From contig NADL03000039.1 in NCBI GenBank assembly GCA_002205965.3, positions 248,001-312,000 on the forward strand: a stretch of DNA of 64,000 nt, given 5' to 3'. The stretch is from Kappaphycus alvarezii (Eukaryota; Rhodophyta; Florideophyceae; Gigartinales; Solieriaceae). The notes under the pieces are model-generated. The model saw nothing but the letters and a program-made list of their open reading frames with translations, was not told where the DNA came from and ran no database searches. The position numbers and the translations under genes are program-made. Below, one piece after another: positions 43,356-54,639 of this stretch; positions within the stretch are counted from its first letter, which is position 1; each line of letters begins with the position of its first letter.

Positions 43356-44169
43356 ATGTTACCTATTGCCAACATGCCCCCGCCAACGGAAGAACAACCG
43401 ATCAACCCCCTGGAACAATCAAAACAGAGAATGTACCCCACCCAGAGCACATGCCAGTCGAGCAAAACAATGGAAATTGGTTTTCAGAGCGCACGCTAGC
43501 AGGCCCCACCTCAACAAGGCCACTACCACATCCAGAGGTTTTTCCACTCTGCTCAACCCCAAAGACACGAATGCGTGCAGTCGCCAACCTGCTGACAAAT
43601 CTTCGTAACACGCACCACGCCGGATCTAAGCGAGGACAGCCAAAACTGCATCAGGCACAGTAAGCTCAAGAGGTACATCGCACAAGTGGGTTATTGGAAC
43701 TGTGCTTGTCACAACCAGTACGTCGGCTCAAAGGTTCCCGGGCCAAGCGAAAACGGCCTCTTCGAGTATTCATAATCGAAATGCCCAAAATGCACAGTCA
43801 ACACGGCACCAAAAAAGTACACGCCACTGGACAACATACAACTCCGCAGCCTCGTGCCAACTACAATACCCTCCCCGGTACCTGTTTCAGACGAGCGAGC
43901 TCCGCCACCACCAAATAGGGTTTCCGCATACCGTATTTCTCCCAACGTTTCTAGCCTTGGGACACCTCTGATATCTGCGACGAATACAAGGCCTACACCT
44001 CGACCCACACCGGACAATCCCGCGCCTCAGGGGCCTGCCGCAGAAATCCGAAACCCCTCAAGCAACCACACGCAACCGTTGCCCCGAGCTGATCAGGTTT
44101 TCACAACCCACGCACAGGTGATTTGTCATATCCCGACACGGTTCCGGCCGGCCCTCAGTGAACTTCTCT

Positions 44170-44200
44170 CATGTGCAGCTTCTACAAGAAGCTGCACATG
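44170..44200. repeat. Perfect 13-bp hairpin
   Basis: CATGTGCAGCTTC and GAAGCTGCACATG are exact inverted repeats separated by TACAA. They lie within the family A coding region (frame VQLLQEAAHACDAG). They may be coincidental, or an RNA structure of the element. Confidence 0.85.
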
Positions 44201-46389
44201 CGTGTGACGCGGGACAGGCAGCGCGTCGGATGCACTAAGCAAAGTCTTTCTCTTCCCTTCAGTGATGCTCTGTAACACATCGGGTTGGCAACTCCCAAAC
44301 GGCGATGGCGACGCAAGCGCTCACACCAATGCAGAAATATTCAGGGAACGGATAAGACTATGGAACGCGGGACAATACGATACCCTCTGGCAAGCAGCGC
44401 TTGCCCAGTGCACCTACAGGGCCTCGAAAAAGCTGTCACGGTCAGAACAAAAGCAGGCGAACATCAGACGAGCGTTGAGCCTTGCCAGAGAGGGCGCTTA
44501 CGGAAAGGCGGCGCAAGCACTAAACTCACTCGGCGTCCTCCCGGCAACACAAGCCGTATCTGACGCACTCCGTGGAAAACACCCACAGGTAACCCCGCCA
44601 GCCCACGGGCCCAAGTTCGTTCCGCCTGCTTCCATCCCCCCGCTACCAAAATCACCACGGAAGAGGTCCTTCGTGCAGTCCGCTCGTTCAAACCTGGCTC
44701 CGCTCCCGGCGGCTCGGGCCTTCGCCCCTCCACCTCGACGAGTTGCTACGCGCTCCGTCTTCCTCCTCTCGTGGAGGAATGCTGCATTCGCTTACCGAAC
44801 TCGTCAATGTCCTAGCAGCCGGAAAAGCGCCACCCGCTCTGGCTCCGTGGATCGCGGGAGCACCACTCACCCGCTTGCTAAGGCGGACATGACGCCCCGT
44901 CCCATCGCCGTAGGCGAGACACTGAGACGTTTGGTGAGTAGCTGCCTCATGTCACAATCCTCTACAAAGGCGGCGAGCTACTTACAACCAATCCAAGTTG
45001 GCATTGCGACGAGGGCCGGGGCCGACACTATTGTGCACGCCGTCCGACGAATGGTTAATACAGTTGGCAACTCATCAGTTTGCGCTGCTTTCAGTAGATC
45101 TTAAGAACGCGTTCAACTTTGCAGTCGATCTGCTTTTCTCGAAGCGGTTCAACGCATTTTCCACAACTGCTGCGCTGGGTAATGTATTGTTACAACGATC
45201 CAGCACATTTGTGGACGGGTTTCGACACACTACGTAGTGTGATCGGTGTCCAGCAAGGCGACCCGCTCAGCGGCTTGCTCTTCGACATGGTTCTCCATAG
45301 GCTAACCTTGAAGATACAAGACATGCTGACGGTCGAAGGGCGACAAAGAGGTCCAAGAGATATTCCTACAGCTGTGGTATCATGATGACGGCTACATAGT
45401 GGCCAACATGCCTCTCTGCTGAAAGCTATCGCAATTCTGTCCTCTCCCGAGGCAACGCGCCTCGGTCTCTACCTTGGCACTTCCCAAGTGTAAAATATGG
45501 TGGCCCACGGCTCCAAACGAGGTCGTCACAGCCGCGTACCCCCGGAGATCCAACAAGTCTACAGCGAGGGAACTGCGGTCCTGAATGCGCCTATCGGCTC
45601 AAATGATTTCGTGAGGCACTACTTACCAACCACGTGCTCTCTCTGCAACCATTTATGCAGGCCGTCACGGAACTTCAGGAAACAGGTCTCCTTCCAGATC
45701 CTAAGAAACTGCATAGGGGTATGTAAGCTCGGTATCTCCTTCGGGTGGTGCCGCCATGTGCACTATCGAAGGAGCCACCTATTTCGACCAGCTGATGGAA
45801 CAGTCAATGAGGACTTTGGCAGGAGGCGTCCTCGACAGTACAGTCATTCGCGAATTACAACCCCCGCTCGAACAAATTGAGGACGACAAGCCCACACTAG
45901 CCAGAAATCGGCCTTGCATCCGCCAAATACATCTCCGCAGCCGCCTTCCTCGCGTCTAGCTCACTACAAACAAGCTAGGTGAGCGCTGCCTGCCGTCTAC
46001 AGTGAGCCACTTGACAACTTACGCGGAGGCCAAGATGGCATTCACTCATTGGAATTCATATTATCGCCCGGTCGACAGGCTCCCATTCAGTTGTTTTTGC
46101 TCTAACCCTCCATCGCAAAAGACACTGACTGACGCAGTCCATACTGAAATATATGAAGAGTTTCCGGTGGGTGGTTGCCGTACACAGGCCTTCAGGATGC
46201 CATGCCGACGGGGGATGAGAGGACATTTGCATTCCGAGCCTCGCTGTCAGTGGAGGGTTGCAAGGACTGGCTGTCATGCCAGCCGGCTCCGGGGTTGGGT
46301 ACCTACATCCCGGACCGCAATTACGAGACTTGGTTGCAATTCTATTGCAGGGTTCCACTGTTTCCTCCAGCTTCGAAATGCCACAAAGG

Positions 46390-46890
46390 GAAATGCACGA
46401 CCATCATGGATGGTGCTTGTTTTTGGTTTGTTGGGAGTCGTAACACCAGTTAGTGCGTGGTTTTTGTTGATGCCTGTTCAGTTGGTATCTATCTGTTCCT
46501 ATTTTATACCGCACGTTATATGTGTGCTTCTGCAGTGCCCTTTGCAGGCTACACCATTACAGCCCACCTTCCAGAAAATGTGCTTACAGTGCCGAGTGTG
46601 TCTTGCCTTTGTCATCACCCACTACAGTACTTGGAACTCCAACCTGTTGATGTGCTTCGGCAGTTACATAATCTTCTCTGCCCCGAACTTCTTACAGTAC
46701 TTCAGTCCTGCGACGCCTAACCAATCTTCAGATCCAACAGTGACCATGCGCTGTGCTGTGCCTATGGATCCACACGCGGGTGGCAGCATGACTCGCAGAG
46801 ACATTTGTGTGCTGCAGATCTCTCCAAAGCTGCCTAACACTCTGTTCTCGAGCTACCACAACCCGGTCATGCTGTTCGGCCGGACATCAA
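46390..46890 (+). other. Foreign segment replacing the LINE endonuclease
   Basis: About 500 bp with no similarity to family A stand where the CCHC and endonuclease should be. The frame 46457-46720 (IYLFLFYTARYMCASAVPF, LCHHPLQYLELQPVDVLR) is open, hydrophobic at the start and unassigned. The segment may be an insertion with deletion, or template switching during reverse transcription. Confidence 0.4.
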
Positions 46891-46980
46891 AGCACTTGGA
46901 AAGGCATGCTGCAGCAGCCGTCATGTCCAATGCGGTCTGTTTGATGTCTGGCCTGAAGGCGACATTTTAGGGAGCTTAGT

Positions 46981-47496
46981 TGCAAAATGATTGGGAGAGG
47001 TAGATCCAAAATGGTTCCAAACTGAATAAATAAATAAATGCCACAATTGGACTAAAATGAATAACTAATAGAAGACAAAATTTTATGATAGCTAATCGAG
47101 GAGAAATATTTCGATGGCTCAAGGATGTAAAAAATATTTCTAAGAACCCAGTACTATTTATACTCTACACCGTGGTGAACCTACTACAAAAATCAGGTAA
47201 GGCGTACAATAATTTTGGTAGACATGATTCAGACTTAGCATTGATTATTGCAGTATTTTCAGGTAAGAACTAATCGAGACAGTAATTTTTTTGCAGCATA
47301 AATGCAATACTTATAGCCTGTATAATACAAAACCCGAACTGTAGGACATCAAATTATCTCACATTTAATTCAGCATGAAATAGGGTCAGGGAAAAATAGA
47401 TGAAATTGTTCCTTGATGATTCACAATAAATATAAATTGTGGGCCTCAGTAAAAATATTGCTCCACAATTTAGCATCACTGTAGGACAACGATTAT
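46981..47496 (+). mobile_element. LTR of the 560-bp family, right end cut
   Basis: Begins with TGCAAAATGA directly after the family A stop region and follows the 58477-59036 unit for about 515 bp (ATCGAGGAGAAATATTTCGA, GCCTGTATAATACAAAACC, AATTGTGGGCCTCAGTAAAA). It is cut before the terminal TTTTCACA by the end of the family B LINE. A fossil; no internal region is attached. Confidence 0.75.
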
Positions 47497-47497
47497 A

Positions 47498-48276
47498 TTT
47501 TACTCATAATGTTTCTGGAGTGTACACTCACTGACCTACTAATTATTAGTAACAAACTGGATGGTGAACATCGGTCACGTGCAGTGGGGCACAGGACATG
47601 ATGGCCATCGCCACCTAGGACCACAGAACACAGCTGATGCGCTGAGAGGTTCGCGAGCGGACAGTAACATCAGCGGTGTGATATCTGGCCGCAATCCGGG
47701 GAATGAACGTTTCCAGAAACAGTGCAGTGGCTGGGGAGTCCACTCCGAGGGATTCAAAAGCAAGCGGTTGGAATGTGAAAGTCAGCTGGCGTGATGGGTT
47801 GCCAGATGATAGTACAAGGCGCCTGGAGAGCTTACGCTCAAGGTCCTGGACCTTGTTGGGCAAGCTTGCGTGGCGGCGCCTACGGCGGCTTGCGTTGCTT
47901 TCGTGGGATAGATTGGATATATCTTCCAAGAGTAAAACACCCAAACGTTCTCCCTTTCGGTACAGATGCCTGTTCGAACGGCGAACCAGTAGTAACGTCA
48001 CAGGCAATTGTCCTTTCCTTGGGGCCGATGGCAGGGGCCGCGGGTTGCACGAGGAGGTCTGCAGGCCTAAAATCGGTTGTAGGAATTAACAGAGGGACTT
48101 CAAACTTGTAGTCCAAACCCGCAGCGCGGAAGACATGATATGAGAGGGCATTATGGATGGAGTTATGCCGGTGTAGGCGGTCAAACCCCGAGGGGTAGAG
48201 GTTAGCAGCATGGTCTCCATACAGATCTAACGTCTGCTGGCAAAGATGGCACTTCGGCGGAATCAAGTCCGTGTAT
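47498..48276 (-). mobile_element. LINE family B 3' portion
   Basis: The minus strand gives KCHLCQQTLDLYGDHA (zinc knuckle near 48240), DFRPADLLVQPAAPAIGPKE, an ACDVTT endonuclease position, the Lys/Arg-rich LDLERKL segment, ALFLETFIP and the same 3' end as 40722. It is about 75-85 percent similar to the copy at 39.9-40.7 kb by eye. A 50-bp family A tail is inserted at 47904. The 5' side meets the Ty3 fossil at about 48277. Confidence 0.8.
47904..47953 (+). mobile_element. 50-bp LINE family A micro-insertion in family B
   Basis: TGGGATAGATTGGATATATC, CTTCCAAGAGTAAAACACC and CAAACGTTCTCC are the last 50 bases of family A. CTTTCG flanks the piece on both sides (47898-47903 and 47954-47959), and the other family B copy (near 40310-40325) has a single uninterrupted CACGAAAACAACG there. 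It is a clean retrotransposition event with a 6-bp target duplication and no poly(A). Confidence 0.9.
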
Positions 48277-51200
48277 ATTGGGGCGGTACGATCAGCCGCA
48301 TTAATTTTGCAAGACTGAACCGCATCAAGACCGAAAATTCGGCAAACAACCCCGACAGTTCGGAAAAAGACAGAAGCTCCGATGAATCGGAAACAAAGAA
48401 GAACTGCGTACCGGATGATTGGCCGCGCGTTAACTTATACATCGCCAGGACGGAAGCAGAACCTTTTACGGATGCATCGCTGTTAGACCCGATCGTTTCG
48501 GAGCAGCATGAGAATGTTCTCTCTGAAGTTCGGAATCTAAAACAAGCCGCTGGGGAAAACGTATTACCCGAAGCGGAAGCCGGAAAACTCGAGAAACTCG
48601 TTGACGAGCACGTGGATATATTCCGCATTTCGTTTTCATTCGGTCCACAGGCTAATCTCCGACCTCTTCGGATCGAACTGACCCCTGATGCCAAGCCCAT
48701 CAAGGTCCGACTTCGGAACTACTCTCAAGAACAGAGAAATTTCCTTTCCGATATGGCGGATGAACTGGTGCGCCACGGTATGGCATAACCGAATCCAACA
48801 TCCCCTTGGGCATGCGCGCCCTTGTTGGTTCCCGAACCCAGTCCTGCTAAATTCCGATTCACGGTTGACCTACGCCCGGTCAATAATTTTACTGTGAAAC
48901 ACCAGTTTCCCATGCCCAACATTGAACACGAACTTGTGAAACTTTCCGACTCTTGGTATTTCGCGACATTCGACCTGTAGCATGGCTACTGGCAGCTCGA
49001 ACTGGACCCAGCTTCCCGGACTTTTCAATCCTTCATTACCCCGGAGGGTATTTTTTGCCAACCCGAGTGCTGCACGGTACAACGAATGCCGTGGCGCATC
49101 TGCAGTCTGCACTTGCAGAGGTTATTCCACCTAGTCTTCGGAATAAGTTACTTGCATGGCTGGATGACGTCCTTCTCCATGGAAAGACCGTGTCCGGTAT
49201 TATCGGTACTGTACGTGAGATGCTCCGACTTTGCGGGGCTTACAGCATCAAATTGCACCCGGCAAAGTGCATTATGTTTGCAAAAGAAATCCGACGGGGC
49301 GGTCGTGTCATATCCGAAGACGGGTTCCGCTACGATTCTCTTCGAATAGACGGATTACTCAAGATGGAACCTCCGAAAACCGGTGCTCACCTTCAGCAGT
49401 TCGTCTGCGCCCCAACGTTGGTTAGGAATGGTATTCCGAAGTTAACGGATCTAATTGCAACTCTCCACGAGTTTATGGAGGTGGTCTATGATCGAGCCGG
49501 CAAGCGGACAAAAGTTTCCGTTTCCCGGTTAAAGCTTTACGCCCTCGCTGGGTCGACGATCTTTTGGCCGTGTTCGAGGCATGCAAGAATGCTTTGGCCA
49601 ACCAGGTCACTTTTTCACATCGCCACGTGACAAAGGGCCTTTGCATGTAGACTGACGCTTCGGATTCCGTTTGGTCGGGTATTGCAGCGCAGGTCCCCGC
49701 TGAGGACCTAGAATTACCACACAAGGAACAACGTCACGATACCCTTGCTTTCATATTTGGAAGATTTAATCAGATACAATTCGGTTGGTCTACCCTCGAG
49801 AAGGAAGCCTTTTCCATACTGGCTACCGTATATCGGATGCATTGGATTGCCGCTACTCCAGAAGGTTTTGATCTGTACACTGATCATACCAACCTTATTT
49901 TTCTGTTTGATCTACTTTCCGTCGTGCCTGACTTGTCCCAGACTACCCTACGTGAGGTACTCCGATGGGCGGTTAGGCTAAGCCTTTACAATTACACGTG
50001 CTTCCATAGTAAGGGGAGTGATAACGTGTGGGCCGACCTTCTCGGACGATGATCTGCACCCCGACTTTACGGAGACTCATCCGGATTCCAGAACTTCCAT
50101 CTTCTTCTGCAGAAGATTTTGCATGGCCTTACGCTACCAAGCTTTCGGATGCGCAATCAACAGCCGAGTCGGAACGCCCGTCACGATTGGACATGGAAGA
50201 TGGATTGTGGCGCAACCCAAACGGTGCCATTTGGATTCCCCACAGTTGTTCGGATTTACAATTTCGCCTGTGCATCATTGCACACACAGGTCCTGCCGGT
50301 CACCGAGGTCTAGATTTAACCGAAAGAGTGCTTTGCAAGCACTGCTTTTGGTCTACGATGACATCCGATATCTGGTCCCTCGTTTGCGCTTGTATTCATT
50401 GTCTCTCGACAATTGGAGAGAGGAAGATACCGCGTCCGTTCGGTTCGGCTGTTCACGGTACAGGTCCAAATGACCTTCTGCAATTCGATTATATCAAGAT
50501 TTGTCCGAACTAGGACATCGGCTGAGACGGTGGCGGTAGCCATCATCGACTGGTGTGCTGCGTTCGGAGTCCCAAATGGACTCATGTCGGATGGACCCAC
50601 ACATTTCCGAAATGAGACGGTAAGGCTTATCACGAAAGGAATCAAGGTACCACACCATTTCACGCTGCCGTACAGTACGTGGAGTAACGGTGCTGTCGAG
50701 AGACTGGGCACGGAGTTGCTTCGAGTCTTCCGTTCCGTCATGTCGGAGTTGCAATTGAAGTTTACCGAGTGGCCGGACATTTTACCCCTCGTGCACAGCG
50801 CATTGAACAACGCTCCTTCAATGTCACGCGGAAATATTTCACCGATAACCGGATTCATAGGTCGCGAACCTACTGCACCCATTGCTACTTTTCTCCGAAG
50901 TTCGGTTGTGACACTCGTCACTGTAGACGAGGCAAAGCTGGAACGTTTACTTAACTTTTCTACACTCAAGGACCGCGTCGCGGGACTTCATCCGATCATT
51001 TGGGATACTGTATGCGAGAACCGCGAAAGATCTCGCAAGTCCGCTCAGGTCGGAAAATTACCGAACTTTACAGAAGGAGACTTTATTCTTGTCGCCAGGG
51101 ACGAGTTCTTCGCCGGGAAGAAACTTGCTCTTCGTTGGCGCGGCCCGAGATGCGTAGTCCAGGCGATTAACGACTACGTCTACGAGGTTGAAGACCTACG

Positions 51201-51607
51201 AACCGGAAATCGGACAGCATTCATGGTAGTAGACTGAAGTTCTACCATGATTCGACTTTAAATGCGGAAGCTCTGATAAGTCGCGTGCTCCTCCGAAACC
51301 GGATTAGTGGTTTCCCGACTGATGCGAATAGAAGAACAATCTGACGGGCTCTACGTGTGTCCGCTAGAAGAGTTTACCGAATTCGGAAGATACCCTGAAA
51401 CCAACCCAGAGGGTGGATGAGGATGTCCCGCGGATGTTTGAGTGCCTGCTCAATCGCAAGAACACTCCTCGCGATCTTGCCTACAAAGCTCGGAACATCC
51501 TTGCGCATTGAAAGAGGGGAGTGTAACCGACAAGTCGGGTCTCTACGGCGCACATGCGCGTCCGTAATTCATTGCTGCGATACAGTAGTACCTCCCACAT
51601 TCATTGC
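48277..51607 (+). mobile_element. Ty3/gypsy LTR retrotransposon fossil, pol region and 3' LTR start
   Basis: Pol parts appear in Ty3 order on the plus strand: an upstream segment (48300-48790), reverse transcriptase (about 48800-49420), RNase H (about 49640-50050), the integrase zinc region and core (about 50200-50900) and a C-terminal region with a degenerate chromodomain-like end (about 51060-51450). A purine tract at 51510-51521 precedes TGTAACCGAC, the likely start of the 3' LTR, of which about 90 bp remain before a family D LINE. The gag end and 5' LTR are missing. The element is broken (about five to eight breaks) but its pol sections are easily readable, so it is much younger than the relic at 21.4-24.4 kb. 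Confidence 0.9.
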
Positions 51608-51942
51608 TGTGGTGGTAGATCTTTATTTGTCGTACAATGTCGCACAGAGGCGTGCGGAGGGTATTTATAAATTAACTACGGATGCGGGCGGCGGGTAGAA
51701 ACTTGTCGCGCCTGCATTATTTGGAGACTAAATGCAAAACGGGTAACGAAGTCGCGGAGCTCCTGTTGAGGGGAGGAACCGCGACGGGAAGCAGCGAAGG
51801 AAGCAAGGCGGCGGAAAAAAGCCTTACCGTCGTCCCAAGGCGCCATAGATATCAATCCCGACGGGGGAGAGGAGGATATCGTTTCGGTTGCAGTAAGTGC
51901 CGTAATGACGGTGTTTCTCGCGCTCTGCGAGAGTGCTGTGGT
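51606..51942 (-). mobile_element. LINE family D 3' fragment
   Basis: The reverse complement of 61180-61512 with very few changes. On the minus strand NRNDILLSPVGIDIYG, GDDGKAFFRRLASFAASRRG and TRFAFSLQIMQARQVST are followed by a stop and a 3' UTR ending CAAATAAAGATCTACCAC. It is 5'-truncated and inserted in or beside the LTR of the Ty3 fossil. Confidence 0.85.
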
Positions 51943-52039
51943 ACAGTACACGATGCTACTGTACATTAAAATTTTAATTGGTAATTAGCGTAATTAGTAA
52001 TTGGAATTACTTTACCGGTTCTCGGTTCTCCCATTTAAG

Positions 52040-54430
52040 GGACGACGACGTTGAAGTAAACACCGATGGAGCTTTCTCGAGGGGGAGAGGAATCCAAAAA
52101 CTTCATCAAAGGGAGACTCGACTAAGCATCATGCGTGTATCATGGACGATGGCATCCATGCCAGCCTTGATACCGTTAACCGCCTGGTGGGGCCAGAAAG
52201 TCACGGGAGTCATTAGTAGCGGACGGAAGCAAAGTCTTTGTGACAATTCGACGAAGGACAGAGCCTCTCGCGATCGGCCTGATCTTGCCCGGCTTTGGCT
52301 GGAGCGGGAGAACGGTCGCAGCTGAGAGCAGGGAGGACGGTATCCGGAATGTCTCCGTTGGCTATCCGGTGAACCAGTCTGGTCAGCACACCAAGCCCCG
52401 TGACACCGGCTTCAGGGCTGACCGGGGTCTTAGCAAGGAGGTGGAACCATCTTGAGGGCGTGCGATCCGGGCCCGACGCGGTGTCATGCGGGACACGGAG
52501 AGCAGCCCAGGCGACAGCGGCCTCCGTTATGGGCGGGGTGGGGGGAGCCTATCTTCGTTAAGTGGGGTGACTGGCTGTGGTGGGGTCGGGTATAGGTCCC
52601 GAAGCTGCTGGACGATTTGCACATCATTGACATCTGCGCAGGGAGCGTTGTGTAGTGAGCGCATAGCCTTGCGATATCGCGCATCAGCACAGAGGGCTTC
52701 CACACGGCGGGAACGCTTAGCCTCAGTGGAGATGGAGAGCCAACATATGGGCAGTGGGTGTCAACCCACTCTGCACGGTTCTTGTGAGCGTTGAGGGCCT
52801 CGGCCCATAAGGCGTTCCATTGGGAGCCAGTTGTTACACGCCGGAGGCAGTCACGGAGCGCAGCCCGTTGTCCTTTTTCATGGCCCCATCCTTCTTCGCC
52901 AAGAAGGCTGCGACGCATGGCCGCTATGGGGAACATGTGAAGATAAAGGAAAGCTCGGTATACAGCGTTCTCGGCTTGGGCAGACCCAGCAGCACGTACC
53001 AGCTTAATAAATAGGAGCACGAACTGGTGGAGACAGCATGCGGGGATATCCTGGAAAATGTCAGTGTCTCGGTATGGAGAGCGAAGGATGTCGTGGAGTG
53101 TCGGCAATGGGGAAGCGGACTGGGGCCGGGGAGTGTGAGAAGGGGTCGGCTGGGGGAAGGAAGACAGGAAAGCAAGGGTAGGTCCAGGCCACTCTATGGC
53201 GAGGGCTACTTAGAGGGGCCCGCTGCGGCTGCCTCCCTGGCCTGCTCAGGCACCACGCGGGCGATGGCCATAGCTGTGGAAGCCTGCGAGCCCCGTGCTT
53301 TGCCGATTGCCTCAGGGCAGACGCGGCGGCGAGGCCGTGGGGCAGGAGCAGCAATCTTGGGCGGTGATTTTCTGGCATGGGCGGAGGTCATCCGCTGTGC
53401 CTCAGCAGGTGTGGGATCCAAAGCAGGATCCACTGGACGGGTTCCGGTTCCATGACGGACAGGGGCGGTCTCCGTAGCGGGACGGCCTCCATAGCGGAGA
53501 CGGCCTCCATAGGGGTGCTTTCTCCATAGCGGGTGCGGTCTCCATGGCGAGTGCAGTCTCCATGGCGGGGGTGTCAGTGGTAGAACGCCGGTCTTGTCTC
53601 TGGGAGCGGCCCTTCTCGATGTCTTGAACATGGTTGAGAAGAGCAGTTGCGAAGGCTGTAAGATCTGGCGCGGGACCCGAGAGCGATTCTCGGCCCTCTT
53701 GAGAGATGCTTCCCGGCGGAGTCGAGTCTTTACTCCACCTGCAGCAAACGCCCAAGGGCCTGAACGGCTCTGGGTAGGGTGGGTCTAGACCCTGAGTTGT
53801 GGAAGAAGGCCACTTAAGTGCGAGAGCATGGCCTTCATTTGATCGATGCGAACGCCGGAAAGTAGACGTAAGTCCACATCCCGACCAGGGGTACGATTAC
53901 ATGCGGCGGGAGAGTGGTGCCTGCGTCCTGAGCTGGCATCCAGAGGACCTTTTGGGCATCCCCGTGGGACTTAAACGTGATATCGGGCGCGGGTGAAAGG
54001 GCAACGTGAACTAGGGCTGGAGATGGGAGTCGCTGTTCCGGCTCCCCGTTCGCGGGTCGAGACGTATAGGGTCGTTGGTAAAGCGGCTGAGGAAACTCTT
54101 GGCGCGTGCAAGGGTGGCGGGGTCGACGTTTGCTGGCTGGCCGATGATGTCGTTTGCAAGGGGGAGTGTCATATATTGAGGGCCAATGGGTGAGAGTTGC
54201 GTGGAATGTCGAAGGAGTTCAGAGGTAGGATGGGTGTAGGCGGGAGAATGCTTGCGACGGCGGACCATGATGGGGAAGGAGAAGAGTTAAGGGAAGCGCC
54301 GTGAGGCTGGGCATGGGGAGAAGGGGATCCCGCGTGTGGGGGGCACAGGGCGTGTTGGGGAGGGGGAGGGTTTAGGGGGGGAAGGTGGACGCATGTGAGA
54401 GGAAGAAGGAAGTAGAAAGTAGAAGAGAAG
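52040..54430 (-). mobile_element. LINE family C, first half
   Basis: GC-rich. From right to left on the minus strand: a 5' region and N-terminal coding part (PANVDPATLARAKSFLSRF near 54110), a Pro-rich section with a minisatellite (53467-53572), APAPRPRRRVCPEAIGKARG, then the pre-RT part (NALWAEALNAHKNRAEW, CADARYRKAMRSLHN, DTASGPDA) and the start of the palm (IKAGMDAIVHDTRMML near 52160). The reverse transcriptase stops at about 52040, before the catalytic motif. The frame shifts several times. Plus-strand frames of up to 142 codons here are antisense. Confidence 0.7.
53467..53572. repeat. Minisatellite of 17-18-bp units
   Basis: Six units of GG-C/T-CTCCATAGCGG-x(4-5), alternately 17 and 18 bp long, for example GGCCTCCATAGCGGAGAC and GGTCTCCATGGCGAGTGC. 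On the minus strand the frame reads PAMETA-like repeats. It lies within the LINE C coding region. Confidence 0.85.
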
Positions 54431-54437
54431 CATCAGG

Positions 54438-54471
54438 ATAGAGGTTAAAATATTTGGTCAATTTTCACATT
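54438..54471 (+). mobile_element. Right end of the 560-bp LTR family
   Basis: GGATAGAGGTTAAAATATTT and GGTCAATTTTCACA match the right terminus at 59003-59036. Only the last 34 bp remain. Confidence 0.7.
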
Positions 54472-54475
54472 CGTT

Positions 54476-54575
54476 CCTTCCCCATTACTGTGTCGGTATA
54501 CCCTTTTTGAGTCAATTGTGGTTGTCTGGAAAACCATGGGATAGATCGGATATATCTTCCAAGAGTAAACCACCT
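54476..54575 (+). mobile_element. LINE family A type-1 3' UTR
   Basis: CCCCATTACTGTGTCGGTAT, GAGTCAATTGTGGTTGTCTG, GGATAGATCGGATATATCTT and AGAGTAAACCACC: a nearly complete type-1 UTR without a coding end. It abuts the LTR scrap at 54471. Confidence 0.85.
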
Positions 54576-54639
54576 AATAGTGCTTTTCTTTTCTGTTTGG
54601 CACTGGAAGGGTTCTATTTTCTTTCGCACCTCTATTCGA

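Larger units (their letters stand above)
43360..46980 (+). mobile_element. LINE family A, longest copy (ORF start, RT and linker)
   Basis: 43360-44260 encodes an N-terminal region in broken frames (Pro/Thr-rich, with YWNC and CPKC pieces). The frame 44262-45104 holds RRALSLAREGAYGKAAQALN and the start of the reverse transcriptase (PIAVGETLRRLVSSCLM, VGIATRAGADTIVHAVRRM). Motif A, LSVDLKNAFN, has its Asp near 45097. Motif B, GVQQGDPLSGLLFDMVLH, is near 45240-45300. The catalytic motif is YHDD at 45378-45389. The thumb and linker follow at 45500-46150 and the start of the zinc knuckle near 46370. From about 46390 to 46890 the expected endonuclease is replaced by unrelated sequence. The end (RHAAAAVMSNAVCLMSGLK) returns at 46900-46970. 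The frame is interrupted at least six times. It gives the best view of the family's layout: about 3.6 kb, one main polyprotein, no APE endonuclease. Confidence 0.85.

Noticed and set aside
44170-44200. Perfect hairpin as a bacterial-type terminator
   Set aside because: The context is eukaryotic and the hairpin lies in a LINE coding frame without a following T run.
52486-53455. Overlapping plus-strand ORFs of 102-142 codons
   Set aside because: GC-rich antisense shadows of LINE family C; the minus strand aligns with the pre-RT layout of family A.
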